NCBI RefSeq assembly: GCF_003339865.1
Contig: NZ_QPKV01000013.1
Span: forward strand, 84,925 to 148,924
DNA length: 64,000 nt
Direction of reading: 5' to 3'
Origin: Pedobacter chinensis
GTDB taxonomy: Bacteria > Bacteroidota > Bacteroidia > Sphingobacteriales > Sphingobacteriaceae
Shown here: one piece after another, positions 55,480 through 63,873 of the stretch
Position numbering within the stretch: position 1 is the first letter of the stretch
Layout: each line of letters begins with the position of its first letter
Position numbers and translations under genes: made by a program
The notes under the pieces: generated by a model
Told to the model about the DNA's origin: nothing
Databases searched by the model: none
Seen by the model: only the letters and a program-made list of their open reading frames with translations

Positions 55480-56322
55480 TTAATTGGTTTCGGGCTGGAG
55501 CGGTCCATAGAAATATGATGCCGTAGAACCACCATCAATCAGAAAATCTGCTCCGGTGATGAATGCCCCTCTATCGGACAACAACAGTTCTGCCACATTG
55601 GCCACCTCATCTGCCGGCCCGGGACGACCTGCCGGGCATTTGGCAAACATATTTTTGTAAAAATCGCCTCTTGGTCCGTTGATCTCATCCAAAGCCAATG
55701 GGGTGATGATGATACCAGGCGAAATGGAATTTACCCTTGCGCCTCTTTCTCCCCATTTCACGGCTTCTGCCATCACTCTTTTTACGTTACAGCGTTTTGC
55801 CATTTGATAGGCGTGCAGCGTGTCGTTGATGTTTTCGGTTTTCAGCACCTCCAGATCCAACAGTTCTTCGGTGGGCGTCAAGGCCAGTTGCCTGTCCACC
55901 TCGGGGCTCAACGCAGGCATCCTGTGTCCTGACTGGCTTGAAATGGTAATGCCCGTTCCGCCCTGTCTGATCACTTTACCGAACTCTTCCAACAAAAGGG
56001 CCGTTCCGTATAAGTCCACTTTCAAAATCTGTTCAATGGAGGCCTGGCTCGGGGATACCCCTGCGGCATTGATGAACATAGAGATTTCTCCCTCTTCCTG
56101 TGCTGCTTCGATTAATCCGAGAATGGATGTTCTTGATGAAATATCGACCTCGAACGGAACTGTATCAAAGCCGGCCTCTTTCATTATTTGGGTAATGGTG
56201 TTGGCGTTTTCAAGTTTCCAGTCGGCCACAAAAATTTTCTTTCCATGACCCATTCGTCTTGCTATTGCCATTCCTATCTGACCTGCTCCGGTCAATACGA
56301 TAATGTCTTTTTTAGTGTTCAT
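55480..56322 (-). CDS. Short-chain dehydrogenase/reductase
   Basis: NAD(P)-dependent SDR. The cofactor-binding motif is unusual, TGAGQIGMAIARRMG in place of TGxxxGIG. Other SDR elements are present: FINAAGVSPSQ (NAAG), SSQSGHRMP with the catalytic Ser, YQMAKRC (Tyr and Lys), and GADFLIDGGSTASY. The TGAGQIG motif and a long stretch between Ser and Tyr mark a distinct SDR subgroup. The start at 56322 is preferred since upstream residues (MAGKNKDRTS...) overlap the flavodoxin gene and are not SDR-like. Substrate unknown. Confidence 0.88.
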   Translation of the reverse strand: MNTKKDIIVLTGAGQIGMAIARRMGHGKKIFVADWKLENANTITQIMKEAGFDTVPFEVDISSRTSILGLIEAAQEEGEISMFINAAGVSPSQASIEQILKVDLYGTALLLEEFGKVIRQGGTGITISSQSGHRMPALSPEVDRQLALTPTEELLDLEVLKTENINDTLHAYQMAKRCNVKRVMAEAVKWGERGARVNSISPGIIITPLALDEINGPRGDFYKNMFAKCPAGRPGPADEVANVAELLLSDRGAFITGADFLIDGGSTASYFYGPLQPETN

Positions 56323-56333
56323 TTTTTGACTGT

Positions 56334-56972
56334 TTACGGATGTGCGATCTTTATTTTTTCCAGCCACATAACAACTTTCTTCTGAACCTCGATATGTTTT
56401 TCCCCTTCCATCACAAACAAAATTCCATCTCTTTCCTTGCCGCCTTCCATACTAAATCCCTCCGGCACCCTGCTTTCGGGACATAGTCCTTTCACGGTAT
56501 TAAAACCGTTGCCCACGCCATACCCTGCATTCGTGTTGAAGGGTACGACCGTTTTTCCCTTAAGATCATTTTGCCTGAGAAAACTCTTCATTGGAGGCGG
56601 CAGCTCCATCCCCCAGGTTGGAAACCCTATAAATACCACATCGAACTTTTCAACGCTGTCGATCTTTGTTTTGAGCGGGGGCAGGTAACCTGTCCGGTTT
56701 TCTTCCGCAACCTGGTCAACCGTTTTTTGATAGTCACCAGGGTAGGGATTTTCTGTTTCCAGTTCTACCAAGGTCCCGCCAACCTTCTGATAAATCATCT
56801 CGGCCACGGTTTTCGTGTTTTTGGTCCTTGACAGATATACGATCAAAATTTTCTTTTTGTCCACCGGGGTCTGTGCATTGCTGTAGGATGTCATCAAACC
56901 AAGCAGCAGTGGAAGCCAGATGGTTTTGGTCAAACTCAAAAATGCGCGGCATGCTGACTGTTTCGATCTCAT
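56334..56972 (-). CDS. Exported flavodoxin-like protein
   Basis: Flavodoxin fold with a Sec signal peptide (MRSKQSACRAF, LPLLLGLMTSYSNAQ). The FMN phosphate loop is LIVYLSRTKNTKTVAEMI, followed by ENPYPGDYQKTVDQVAEENRTGYLP and IGFPTWGMELPPPMKSFL, as in the NrdI/YqcA-like flavodoxin_4 group seen beside aldo/keto reductases. The ATG at 56972 is chosen because the longer frame to 57086 runs into the AKR gene. An exported flavodoxin is unusual because its reductase and NADPH would normally be cytoplasmic. Confidence 0.87.
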   Translation of the reverse strand: MRSKQSACRAFLSLTKTIWLPLLLGLMTSYSNAQTPVDKKKILIVYLSRTKNTKTVAEMIYQKVGGTLVELETENPYPGDYQKTVDQVAEENRTGYLPPLKTKIDSVEKFDVVFIGFPTWGMELPPPMKSFLRQNDLKGKTVVPFNTNAGYGVGNGFNTVKGLCPESRVPEGFSMEGGKERDGILFVMEGEKHIEVQKKVVMWLEKIKIAHP

Positions 56973-56997
56973 CCTTATTCTGTTATAAATGCCCGGT

Positions 56998-57981
56998 TTA
57001 TTTTCCCACTCTTTTCTGAAGATGTTCAGGGTATCTGGCACCGGCGACCTCAATCTTCGAGGACGCTTCCTCAATATTCTTAACATCTTCTTTTGACAGT
57101 TCCACGTTCACTGCCCCAACATTTTCTTCCAAACGATGGATTTTCGTTGTTCCCGGAATAGGTGCTATCCAAGGCTTTTTGGCCAGTAACCATGCCAGCG
57201 AAATTTTGGCAGGCGTAGCGTTTTTCTCTGCCGCAATGGCTTTTACCAGATCGACCATTGACTGGTTGGCCTTTCTGTTCTCTTCGGAAAAACGTGGCAC
57301 CGTGTTCCTGAAATCGGTGCTTTCGAACTTTGTTTTCTCATTGATCGCTCCGGTCAAAAAGCCTTTGCCCAAGGGGCTGAATGGTACAAGGCCAATTCCC
57401 AGTTCATCCAATGCCGGCAGTATCTCTTTTTCAGGTTCGCGCCACCACAAAGAGTATTCACTTTGCAATGCGGCAACGGGCTGTACTGCATGGGCTTTGC
57501 GGATGCTTTGCACACCTGCCTCGCTCATTCCGAAGTATCTCACTTTGCCTTCCTGTACCAGATCCTTAACGGTTCCGGCAACATCTTCCATCGGAACATC
57601 GGGGTCAACCCTGTGCTGGTAAAACAAATCGATCACATCCGTGTCCAAATGCCGCAATGATGCTTCCGCAACGGCTCTGATCCTTTCGGGACGGCTATCC
57701 ACTCCTTTGGAAGCATCGCCATCCTGAAAGCCGAATTTGGTAGCAATGACAACCTTGTCACGGAATGATTTAACGGCTTTGCCCAACAAGGCTTCGTTTG
57801 CCCCCTGGCTGTATGCTTCGGCACTATCAAAAAATGTGACACCCAGTTCATAGGCCTTTTGAATGAGTGCGATTGCATCTGTCTCGCTGGTCGGGGCTCC
57901 ATAGCCAAAGGTCAATCCCATACAGCCCAAACCCAGTTCGGAAACTTCCAGTCCGCTTTTCCCTAATATCCTTGTTTTCAT
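56998..57981 (-). CDS. Aldo/keto reductase (cytoplasmic)
   Basis: NADPH-dependent aldo/keto reductase with the complete tetrad: Asp52 and Tyr57 (FFDSAEAYSQGANE), Lys82 (ATKFGF) and His122 (FYQHRVDPDVP). The C-terminal cofactor segment APIPGTTKIHRLEENVGAV is normal. No signal peptide, so cytoplasmic. It is a close paralogue of the Tat-exported AKR at 58502-59656. Reduction of aldehydes or quinone-like electrophiles is the probable role, but the substrate is unknown. Confidence 0.95.
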   Translation of the reverse strand: MKTRILGKSGLEVSELGLGCMGLTFGYGAPTSETDAIALIQKAYELGVTFFDSAEAYSQGANEALLGKAVKSFRDKVVIATKFGFQDGDASKGVDSRPERIRAVAEASLRHLDTDVIDLFYQHRVDPDVPMEDVAGTVKDLVQEGKVRYFGMSEAGVQSIRKAHAVQPVAALQSEYSLWWREPEKEILPALDELGIGLVPFSPLGKGFLTGAINEKTKFESTDFRNTVPRFSEENRKANQSMVDLVKAIAAEKNATPAKISLAWLLAKKPWIAPIPGTTKIHRLEENVGAVNVELSKEDVKNIEEASSKIEVAGARYPEHLQKRVGK

Positions 57982-57996
57982 TTTCTGTTTTTTTTG

Positions 57997-58461
57997 CTAA
58001 AAAGTTGTTGCCACTGATTTTAAAACAATCCATTTGCCGTTCCGCTTTTCAAGCTGCATCGTCTGTTGCAGCCGCCATTTGTTTCGTGAGCCCCAAATTC
58101 GAGCATCAAGCAAATTTTGGCCGACAAACGTGGCTTTGTCGCCTTCTATTTTTACCGAGGTCTTTATTTCTTTGTAGGAATAGTATCTCATTCGCTCTGT
58201 TTCAATTTCAGCAAACCATTCTCCTTTGGACTGCACATGACCCGTTATGTGAGTGAGCGTGAAATCATTGTCCACAATTTTGTTTATTCCTTGCGTGTTT
58301 ATCCCGATCATCAACTCTGTGAGTTGACGGGTTGCCTCCAATATCTGCAGTTCGTCGTTATTATTGATATTGTCCTCCATATCACTTTGGGGCTTTGTTT
58401 TTGTTTCAGTATTGGTTTTGCCTCCTGCATCTGAACAGCCGGGAAGCAAGGCGAAGATCAT
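57997..58461 (-). CDS. NTF2-like (DUF4440/SnoaL-type) protein
   Basis: Small NTF2-fold protein: DELQILEATRQLTELMIGINTQGINKIVDNDFTLTHITGHVQSKGEWFAEIETERMRYY, then DARIWGSRNKWRLQQTMQLEKRNGKWIVLKSVATTF. The N-terminus FALLPGCSDAGGKT looks like a lipobox, but only eight residues precede the Cys, too few for a full signal peptide. Either the start has been lost, or the true start is the internal Met at 58380. The mature part resembles ketosteroid-isomerase-like binding or isomerase domains. It lies between the two AKR genes. Confidence 0.72.
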   Translation of the reverse strand: MIFALLPGCSDAGGKTNTETKTKPQSDMEDNINNNDELQILEATRQLTELMIGINTQGINKIVDNDFTLTHITGHVQSKGEWFAEIETERMRYYSYKEIKTSVKIEGDKATFVGQNLLDARIWGSRNKWRLQQTMQLEKRNGKWIVLKSVATTF

Positions 58462-58501
58462 TGCCGATCTGGGCCAAGGTAAATGCCATGATCTGCAAAA
58501 T

Positions 58502-59656
58502 TTATTTTTCAGCCTGTTGTGCTGATTGTCCCGTGTAACGTTCGCCCACGATTTCGACTCCCGACAGATCCGCCGTCAGCTTGGCCAGTTCGTTAGCGGC
58601 AAACCCATAATCTGCCGTCCACATGTTTTCCTGTAGATGCGCCAGTTTGGTGGTGCCTGGAATGGGAACGATAAAGGGTTTCTTTGCCAACAGCCAGGCC
58701 AGGGCAACCTGTGCCACCGTCAGTCCCCTGTGGTCGCCAAACTCTTTCAGTATATCGATGATTGCCCAGTTCTTAATGATTGCATCCGGCTGGTACCGGG
58801 GCAGTGTCGGCCTGTTATCATTGTCGGGATTGTACTTTGTCCGTTCGTTGATATAACCGGAGATCAGACCACGGCTTAATGGGCTGTATGGTACAAACCC
58901 TATTCCCAATTCTTCGCAAAGTTGCAATACTTCCTTTTCAGGTTGGCGTGTCATCGTTGAGTATTCACTCTGCAATGCCGTTACGGGTTGTATGGCATGA
59001 GCCTTGCGGATAAGTTCAATTCCATCTTTGGTCTGACTGAAATCCCGTTCACTCATGCCGAAATGCTTTACCTTGCCTTCTGCTATCAGGTCCTTTACCG
59101 TTCCGGCAACATCCTCAATGGGCACATTCGGGTCTATGCGGTGTTGGTACAACAGGTCTATGTAATCCGTCCTTAAACTTTTGAGTGAATTTTCGACTGC
59201 CTTCCTGATACTGTCGGGACGGCTATCAAGTCCTATCTCCGGCCTGCCTTCTTTAAAACCGAATTTCGTGGCGATGAGGACATCCTTACGGAAGGGTTCA
59301 AGTGCCTCTCCAACCAGTTCCTGATTGGTAAAAGGTCCGTAGGCTTCTGCCGTGTCAAAAAGATTGACACCCAAATCAGGGGCTTTACGGATCAAGGCTA
59401 TCATTGCTTTTTTATCGGGAATAAAGCTTCTGTGGTAGCTCATTCCCATACAGCCCAGGCCTAGTGGCGATACCTCGATACTGTGGTCTCCGGTTCCCAA
59501 CTTCCGGATTTTAGTTTTTTGAACAGCCTCGCCGCCTTTTTTGCCTGCCGTGTCACTGCATCCAGTTGCCACTGCTCCAAGTGCTGAGGAAGCCAATAAT
59601 GTCGTTCCCAACATTGCCCCTTTTTTCAGGAAGTCCCTACGGTTGTTATTTTCCAT
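58502..59656 (-). CDS. Tat-exported aldo/keto reductase
   Basis: Aldo/keto reductase with a twin-arginine signal (NNRRDFLKKGAMLGTTLLASS) that ends in a lipobox-like AVATGC. The tetrad is complete: LFDTAEAYGPFTNQE (Asp, Tyr), ATKFGFKEG (Lys) and YQHRIDPNVP (His). The VPIPGTTKLAHLQENMWTA cofactor segment is kept. Tat export suggests folding with cofactor before secretion. First gene of the minus-strand cluster; its promoter region carries the paired AraC half-sites, and it is divergent from the AraC gene at 59873. Confidence 0.93.
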   Translation of the reverse strand: MENNNRRDFLKKGAMLGTTLLASSALGAVATGCSDTAGKKGGEAVQKTKIRKLGTGDHSIEVSPLGLGCMGMSYHRSFIPDKKAMIALIRKAPDLGVNLFDTAEAYGPFTNQELVGEALEPFRKDVLIATKFGFKEGRPEIGLDSRPDSIRKAVENSLKSLRTDYIDLLYQHRIDPNVPIEDVAGTVKDLIAEGKVKHFGMSERDFSQTKDGIELIRKAHAIQPVTALQSEYSTMTRQPEKEVLQLCEELGIGFVPYSPLSRGLISGYINERTKYNPDNDNRPTLPRYQPDAIIKNWAIIDILKEFGDHRGLTVAQVALAWLLAKKPFIVPIPGTTKLAHLQENMWTADYGFAANELAKLTADLSGVEIVGERYTGQSAQQAEK

Positions 59657-59736
59657 TGCATTTTTGTCTTATGTGTTTACTGATCAACCTTATTCGAAAA
59701 ATCTTCAAGTGCCCTTTGCCTGATTTTACTTTCATT

Positions 59737-59748
59737 TACAAATTTCGG
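59737..59748 (-). promoter_or_regulatory. -7 region CCGAAATTTGTA of the Tat-AKR promoter
   Basis: Matches the box of the cupin promoter (53540-53551) at 11 of 12 positions. It lies 81 bp upstream of the AKR start. Confidence 0.5.
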
Positions 59749-59775
59749 TACTCTATATGGGTACATTCTTATATA

Positions 59776-59810
59776 AATTACTGTTTTACCTACCAAAATC
59801 ACTGATTTAC
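59776..59810 (-). promoter_or_regulatory. Paired AraC-type half-sites between AKR and araC genes
   Basis: Minus strand reads AAATCAGTGATTTTGGTAGG then AAAACAGT; the CAGT cores are 21 bp apart, as at 53576-53612. Its place between divergent genes suggests control of the AKR operon and autoregulation. Confidence 0.6.
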
Positions 59811-59842
59811 AGCTTAGAGCAACGTTACCATGCCGGAATGTG

Positions 59843-59850
59843 TAAATTTG
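59843..59850 (+). promoter_or_regulatory. -7 box TAAATTTG of the AraC gene
   Basis: Exact TANNTTTG match 23 bp upstream of the start at 59873. TTA, one base off TTG, lies 18 bp further upstream. Confidence 0.55.
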
Positions 59851-59872
59851 TATCCAGTAAAACAGCCCAATT

Positions 59873-60784
59873 ATGGAAAACATTGTTTATTTCAATACAG
59901 TGACCGATTATAACAATTCTTGCAAACAGCCAACTTTACATCCGTTGGTGAGCATCTTGGATTTATCAAAATGTCCGCCAAGAGAGTGGCAAGCCGGAAC
60001 CACCGTGAAAATGAATTTTGGGATTTATGCCGTTTTTTTGAAGGATGTGGTGTGCGGAGACATCAGATACGGACGCAATTATTACGATTATCAGGAAGGC
60101 ACATTGGTTTTTGCAGGCCCTGGGCAGGTTTGGGACGTGGAATATGAAATGTCTAATTACCAACCTCACGGACACGTTCTGCTGTTCCATCCTGATTTGA
60201 TAAAGGGAACTTCTTTGGGGAAATTCATTGGCGATTACCAGTTTTTTTCTTACAAGACAAACGAAGCATTGCACCTTTCAGAAAGGGAACGGCAACTGGT
60301 TTTGGACCTTTTTAATAAAATTCATTTTGAGTTGCAGCAATCCATTGACAAGCACAGCAAAAAATTGATCGCCTCGAATATTGAACTGTTTTTAAATTAT
60401 TGTGACCGTTTTTACGACCGTCAGTTTATCATAAGAGAAAACGTTAACAAAGGCATCTTGGAAAAGTTTGAGGAAGTGATGGCTGATTATTTCACATCGG
60501 ACAGGCCTCAGGAAATCGGCCTGCCGTCGGTGGCATATTGTGCTGATGCACTACACTTGTCTCCCAATTACTTTGGTGACCTGGTAAAAAAAGAAACCGG
60601 AAAATCCGCACAGGAGTATATCCAGGCCAAATTGATAGATATTGCCAAAGAAAAAATATTCGATCCCAATAAATCCGTAAGTGAAATCGCCTATGACTTG
60701 GGGTTCAAGTACCCACAGCATTTCACCCGGTTGTTCAAGCTGAAGGTCGGCGTGTCGCCGAATGAGTACAGGTCACTCAATTAA
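59873..60784 (+). CDS. AraC-family transcriptional regulator
   Basis: 303-residue regulator with an N-terminal cupin-like sensing domain (about 30-170: TVKMNFGIYAVFLKDVVCGDIRYGRNYYDYQEGTLVFAGPGQ) and a C-terminal AraC HTH pair (about 205-300: SVAYCADALHLSPNYFGDLVKKETGKSAQEYIQ and SVSEIAYDLGFKYPQHFTRLFKLKVGVSPNEYRSLN). Divergent from the Tat-AKR gene with the paired half-sites between them, so it is the best candidate for their binding protein. The arrangement recalls E. coli yqhC next to aldehyde reductase genes yqhD/dkgA; this is analogy only. Confidence 0.92.
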   Translation: MENIVYFNTVTDYNNSCKQPTLHPLVSILDLSKCPPREWQAGTTVKMNFGIYAVFLKDVVCGDIRYGRNYYDYQEGTLVFAGPGQVWDVEYEMSNYQPHGHVLLFHPDLIKGTSLGKFIGDYQFFSYKTNEALHLSERERQLVLDLFNKIHFELQQSIDKHSKKLIASNIELFLNYCDRFYDRQFIIRENVNKGILEKFEEVMADYFTSDRPQEIGLPSVAYCADALHLSPNYFGDLVKKETGKSAQEYIQAKLIDIAKEKIFDPNKSVSEIAYDLGFKYPQHFTRLFKLKVGVSPNEYRSLN

Positions 60785-60825
60785 TTTCGGAAACGTAAGG
60801 TCCCAAGCACCGGAACGCAGCCAGT

Positions 60826-61697
60826 TTATTTTGCTATATTTTTTATATACTCCTTTCTGTACTGTTTTGCAGTCTGACCGAATGCTGCCTTAAATGTCTT
60901 GTTCAAATGGCTTTCGTCCGTAAAATTCATTTCATCTGCAATTTCAGATATGGTAAGGTCACTGAATCTAAGCCTGGTCCGTATCAGTTTAATTTGTACC
61001 TGGTGATGTAATCTTTGATGCTTGTCCCGGTTTCACTTTTGAAATACCTGTTCAAATGATCGGGTGATTTATTGAACTTTTCAGCGACATTTCCGATCTT
61101 CAGTAGCTCCTTGTCATATATATGCTGCTGGATGTAGGAAGTGATCTCGTGAACCTTGCTTTTGGGGTTCTCCTGTTTTGCAAAAGAGGTGATCCTTTGC
61201 TGGATGTTTCGTGCAATAAAATGCAACAGTAAAAAAACGATATTCTGGACGATGATCTCCTGAAAGGGAAATTGCCCTTCTCTTTCCTTGATCAGCTGAT
61301 CCATAAGAACATCGAAAAGAGGCCTGTCGTCTTCGCTGATGATGTTGCCGGATATATTATGATGGTTATGGAAGATATACTCCAATCTTTTAAAAAATCC
61401 GCTCATGTCCATTTTCTTTTCGTGCCTGTGGGCGGTTTTGGCGAAAAGGCTCTGGGTGAAGTCTACAATGCAGAATCTCGTTGGGCTGTCTATCATGAAA
61501 GTATGAGCATCGTCCGGTGTCAGCAGGAACACATCCCCCTTGCTGAAAGTGAAGTGGTTGTTGTTGATGTTATGCACACCGGTTCCTTCCAGCACATAGA
61601 TCATTTCGAAATAATGGTGCTTATGCAGTCCGGACCTGTTTGAACTTATCTCTTTGATCGTTATCTCTACATCTGTAAAAAGTTGCGCTGATTTCAT
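60826..61697 (-). pseudogene. AraC-family regulator interrupted by a frameshift
   Basis: The first frame (61697 to 60984, 237 aa) holds a cupin sensor domain (FEMIYVLEGTGVHNINNNHFTFSKGDVFLL) and the first HTH (GNVAEKFNKSPDHLNRYFKSETGTSIKDYITRYK), then stops at LN. The next frame continues as IKLIRTRLRF, SDLTISEIADEMNFTDESHL, NKTFKAAFGQTAKQYRKEYI and ends at TAA 60826-60828: exactly the missing second HTH. Restoring one A in the short A-run at 60993-60995 would rejoin them to a normal ~290-residue protein. This is either a real mutation or a sequencing error. Confidence 0.88.
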
Positions 61698-61736
61698 ATC
61701 ACAAAACTACTGAAAGATATCGGTTTTTTACCTGTT

Positions 61737-61763
61737 TTGCTAAGGCTCCGCAGTATAACTTTG
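61737..61763 (+). promoter_or_regulatory. Promoter of the P-type ATPase gene
   Basis: TTG at 61737-61739, 16-bp spacer, TAACTTTG (exact TANNTTTG) at 61756-61763, 22 bp before the start codon. The frameshifted AraC gene is divergent from it. Confidence 0.55.
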
Positions 61764-61785
61764 TAAGGAAATTAATGAGCGTATT

Positions 61786-63690
61786 ATGGAAGCTGCACTT
61801 AACGGACCTTCGGGAGGGATAACATCTGAGATTTGGGAGAAACACAAAGCGGCCATCGTAACCGCCCTGTGCCTGGTGCTGATCATTATCGCTTACATAG
61901 CAGGTAAAAATAACGCGCCTGTTTTGGAAATCGCTTTGTTCATTCTTGCCTATCTTGTTGGTGGTTACCAAAAAGCACTGGAAGGCATGGAAACACTTGT
62001 GAAGGAAAAGGACCTTGATGTAGACCTGCTCATGGTTGTCGCAGCGATTGGTGCCGCGGCAATTGGCTACTGGATGGACGGGGCGATCCTCATTTTCATC
62101 TTCTCGCTAAGCGGGGCCCTGGAAGAATACTCGATGGAAAAGACCGGCAGGGACATCAGATCCCTGATGGGACTCATACCGGAAGAGGCAACCTTACTTG
62201 AAGATGGCAGGGAGCGCAAAGTTGGGATTGGGGAACTTAGGGTTGGTGATATGGTAATCATCAGGCCTGGCGAGAAAATTGCGGCCGATGGGATCATCAC
62301 TGCCGGCTTCTCCTCGATCTATGAGGCAACAATTACGGGCGAATACCTTCCTGCTGACAAAGAGAAAGGCCATGAGGTCTTCTCAGGCACCATAAATGGA
62401 CAGGGAGCAATAGAAGTTAGGGTTTCCAAACCTGCGGGGGAAACTACGATTGCTAAAATTATACACCTGGTCCGGCAGGCGCAGGACGAAAAACCTCCGG
62501 CACAGCAATTCGTGGAAAGATTTGAGGGCATTTATTCAAAGGCCGTGGTGGCCATAGCGATATTGTTTATCTTGTTGCCTCCTCTGCTGCTTGACTGGTC
62601 GTGGCAGGAGACAATTTACCGGGCAATGATCTTTCTGGTGGTCGCTTCGCCATGCGCTTTGGTGTCTTCGATCATGCCCGCAATCCTTGCTGGTATTTCC
62701 AACGCTGCAAGGCACGGAGTGCTCTTTAAAGGCGGAGTACATCTTCAAAATATCAGCGATGTAAAAGTAGTGACATTTGATAAGACGGGAACATTAACCA
62801 TTGGTCAGCCAAAGGTGATTGATATAATCCCCTTTCAGAATCTATCCGAAACCGGGCTCCTGCAGATCACTGCATCTTTGGAATCCCACTCGGAACATCC
62901 TATTGCCAGGGCAATCACCCAAGTGGCAATAGAGCGGCAAATCAACATATCAAAGCCTACAGATCTTCAGGCGCTGCACGGACTGGGAATCAGTGCAAAG
63001 ATTGACAGCAGGGAATACTTCGTGGGTAAAAAGGATGTGCTTAAAAATGTGCAGATTTCGGAAGAACAAGCAATTCAGGTAGAAAATTTGGAAACAGACG
63101 GCAAAACCGTGATCTATATCGCAACTGGGGAACGGCTGTTGGGACTGATCACCATTCAGGATAAAATTCGGGGATGGGCAAGCAGGATTGTAGGGGAACT
63201 AAAGCAAATGGGCATAAAAACCGTAATGCTGACTGGAGATACAGAAACGACTGCCAGGGCCGTGTCTGAACAGGCAGGTATAGAATTATACTACGCTGAA
63301 CTGCTTCCCGAGCAGAAAGTTGAAATGGTCAAACAGCTTCGATCAACGTATGGAAAGGTTGCCATGATAGGAGATGGAGTAAATGATGCGCCCGCACTAG
63401 CGGCAGCTTCAGTCGGCATTGCCGTTGGATCGGGCGGGACAGATATAGCCATAGAAACGGCGGACGTGATCCTGGTAAGGGATAACATTGAAAATATACC
63501 TTTTGCCATCAACCTCGGCAGAAGAACACAAATGGTGATCAAACAAAACATCGTCTTTGCGATAGCTGTAGCGCTTACACTGGTTACGTTGAATTTTATT
63601 GGTGGAAGGATCAACCTGCCCGAAGGCGTGATCGGTCATGAAGGAAGTACGGTTCTCGTTATACTAAGTGGATTGCGATTGCTGAGGTAA
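61786..63690 (+). CDS. P1B-4-type heavy-metal transporting ATPase (CoaT-like)
   Basis: Metal-exporting inner-membrane ATPase. Motifs in order: TGEYLP (actuator, 184-189), membrane metal motif SPC (288-290), DKTGTLT with phospho-Asp332, SHSEHPIARAI (the P1B-specific HP), TGDTETTA, GDGVNDAPALA near 529, and HEGST near 618 in the last helix. SPC plus HEGS/T is the signature of group P1B-4, whose members export cobalt, iron or related divalent ions. There is no N-terminal metal-binding domain, as usual for this group. Length 634 aa is normal. Regulation by the divergent (frameshifted) AraC gene is possible but unproven. Confidence 0.92.
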   Translation: MEAALNGPSGGITSEIWEKHKAAIVTALCLVLIIIAYIAGKNNAPVLEIALFILAYLVGGYQKALEGMETLVKEKDLDVDLLMVVAAIGAAAIGYWMDGAILIFIFSLSGALEEYSMEKTGRDIRSLMGLIPEEATLLEDGRERKVGIGELRVGDMVIIRPGEKIAADGIITAGFSSIYEATITGEYLPADKEKGHEVFSGTINGQGAIEVRVSKPAGETTIAKIIHLVRQAQDEKPPAQQFVERFEGIYSKAVVAIAILFILLPPLLLDWSWQETIYRAMIFLVVASPCALVSSIMPAILAGISNAARHGVLFKGGVHLQNISDVKVVTFDKTGTLTIGQPKVIDIIPFQNLSETGLLQITASLESHSEHPIARAITQVAIERQINISKPTDLQALHGLGISAKIDSREYFVGKKDVLKNVQISEEQAIQVENLETDGKTVIYIATGERLLGLITIQDKIRGWASRIVGELKQMGIKTVMLTGDTETTARAVSEQAGIELYYAELLPEQKVEMVKQLRSTYGKVAMIGDGVNDAPALAAASVGIAVGSGGTDIAIETADVILVRDNIENIPFAINLGRRTQMVIKQNIVFAIAVALTLVTLNFIGGRINLPEGVIGHEGSTVLVILSGLRLLR

Positions 63691-63821
63691 TAAGGCTGCT
63701 TTGTTTTTGCCTCTGATATGGGTACGCGAGATAATAATTGAGCACAAAATACTTATAAATTTGGACTTCTTTGATTCTTGTTTTCAGCTTGTAAGAGGTG
63801 AACAGAGTGGGGTAAAACAGG

Positions 63822-63858
63822 AGCGAGCCCCGGGGGTTTGAATCGCCCGGGTTCGCTT
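63822..63858 (+). terminator. GC-rich hairpin between ATPase gene and IS element
   Basis: AGCGAGCCCCGGG pairs with CCCGGGTTCGCTT (one bulge and one mismatch). No long T-run follows. It may end ATPase transcription or mark the sequence flanking the IS insertion. Confidence 0.45.
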
Positions 63859-63873
63859 AATTTGTTCTTGACC

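Noticed and set aside
55470..55538. 23-residue extension of the OFA-like MFS fragment
   Set aside because: It overlaps the SDR stop region and lacks any hydrophobic or family pattern; the later ATG fits the transporter start.
53590..61784. Numerous plus-strand frames of 60-150 codons in the GC-richer region
   Set aside because: They lie opposite well-supported minus-strand genes and show no family patterns.
63822..63858. Partial tRNA or attachment site in the GC-rich hairpin
   Set aside because: GGTTTGAATCGCCCGGG only vaguely resembles a T arm; no acceptor or anticodon arm is present and it does not repeat the tRNA-Ala 3' end.
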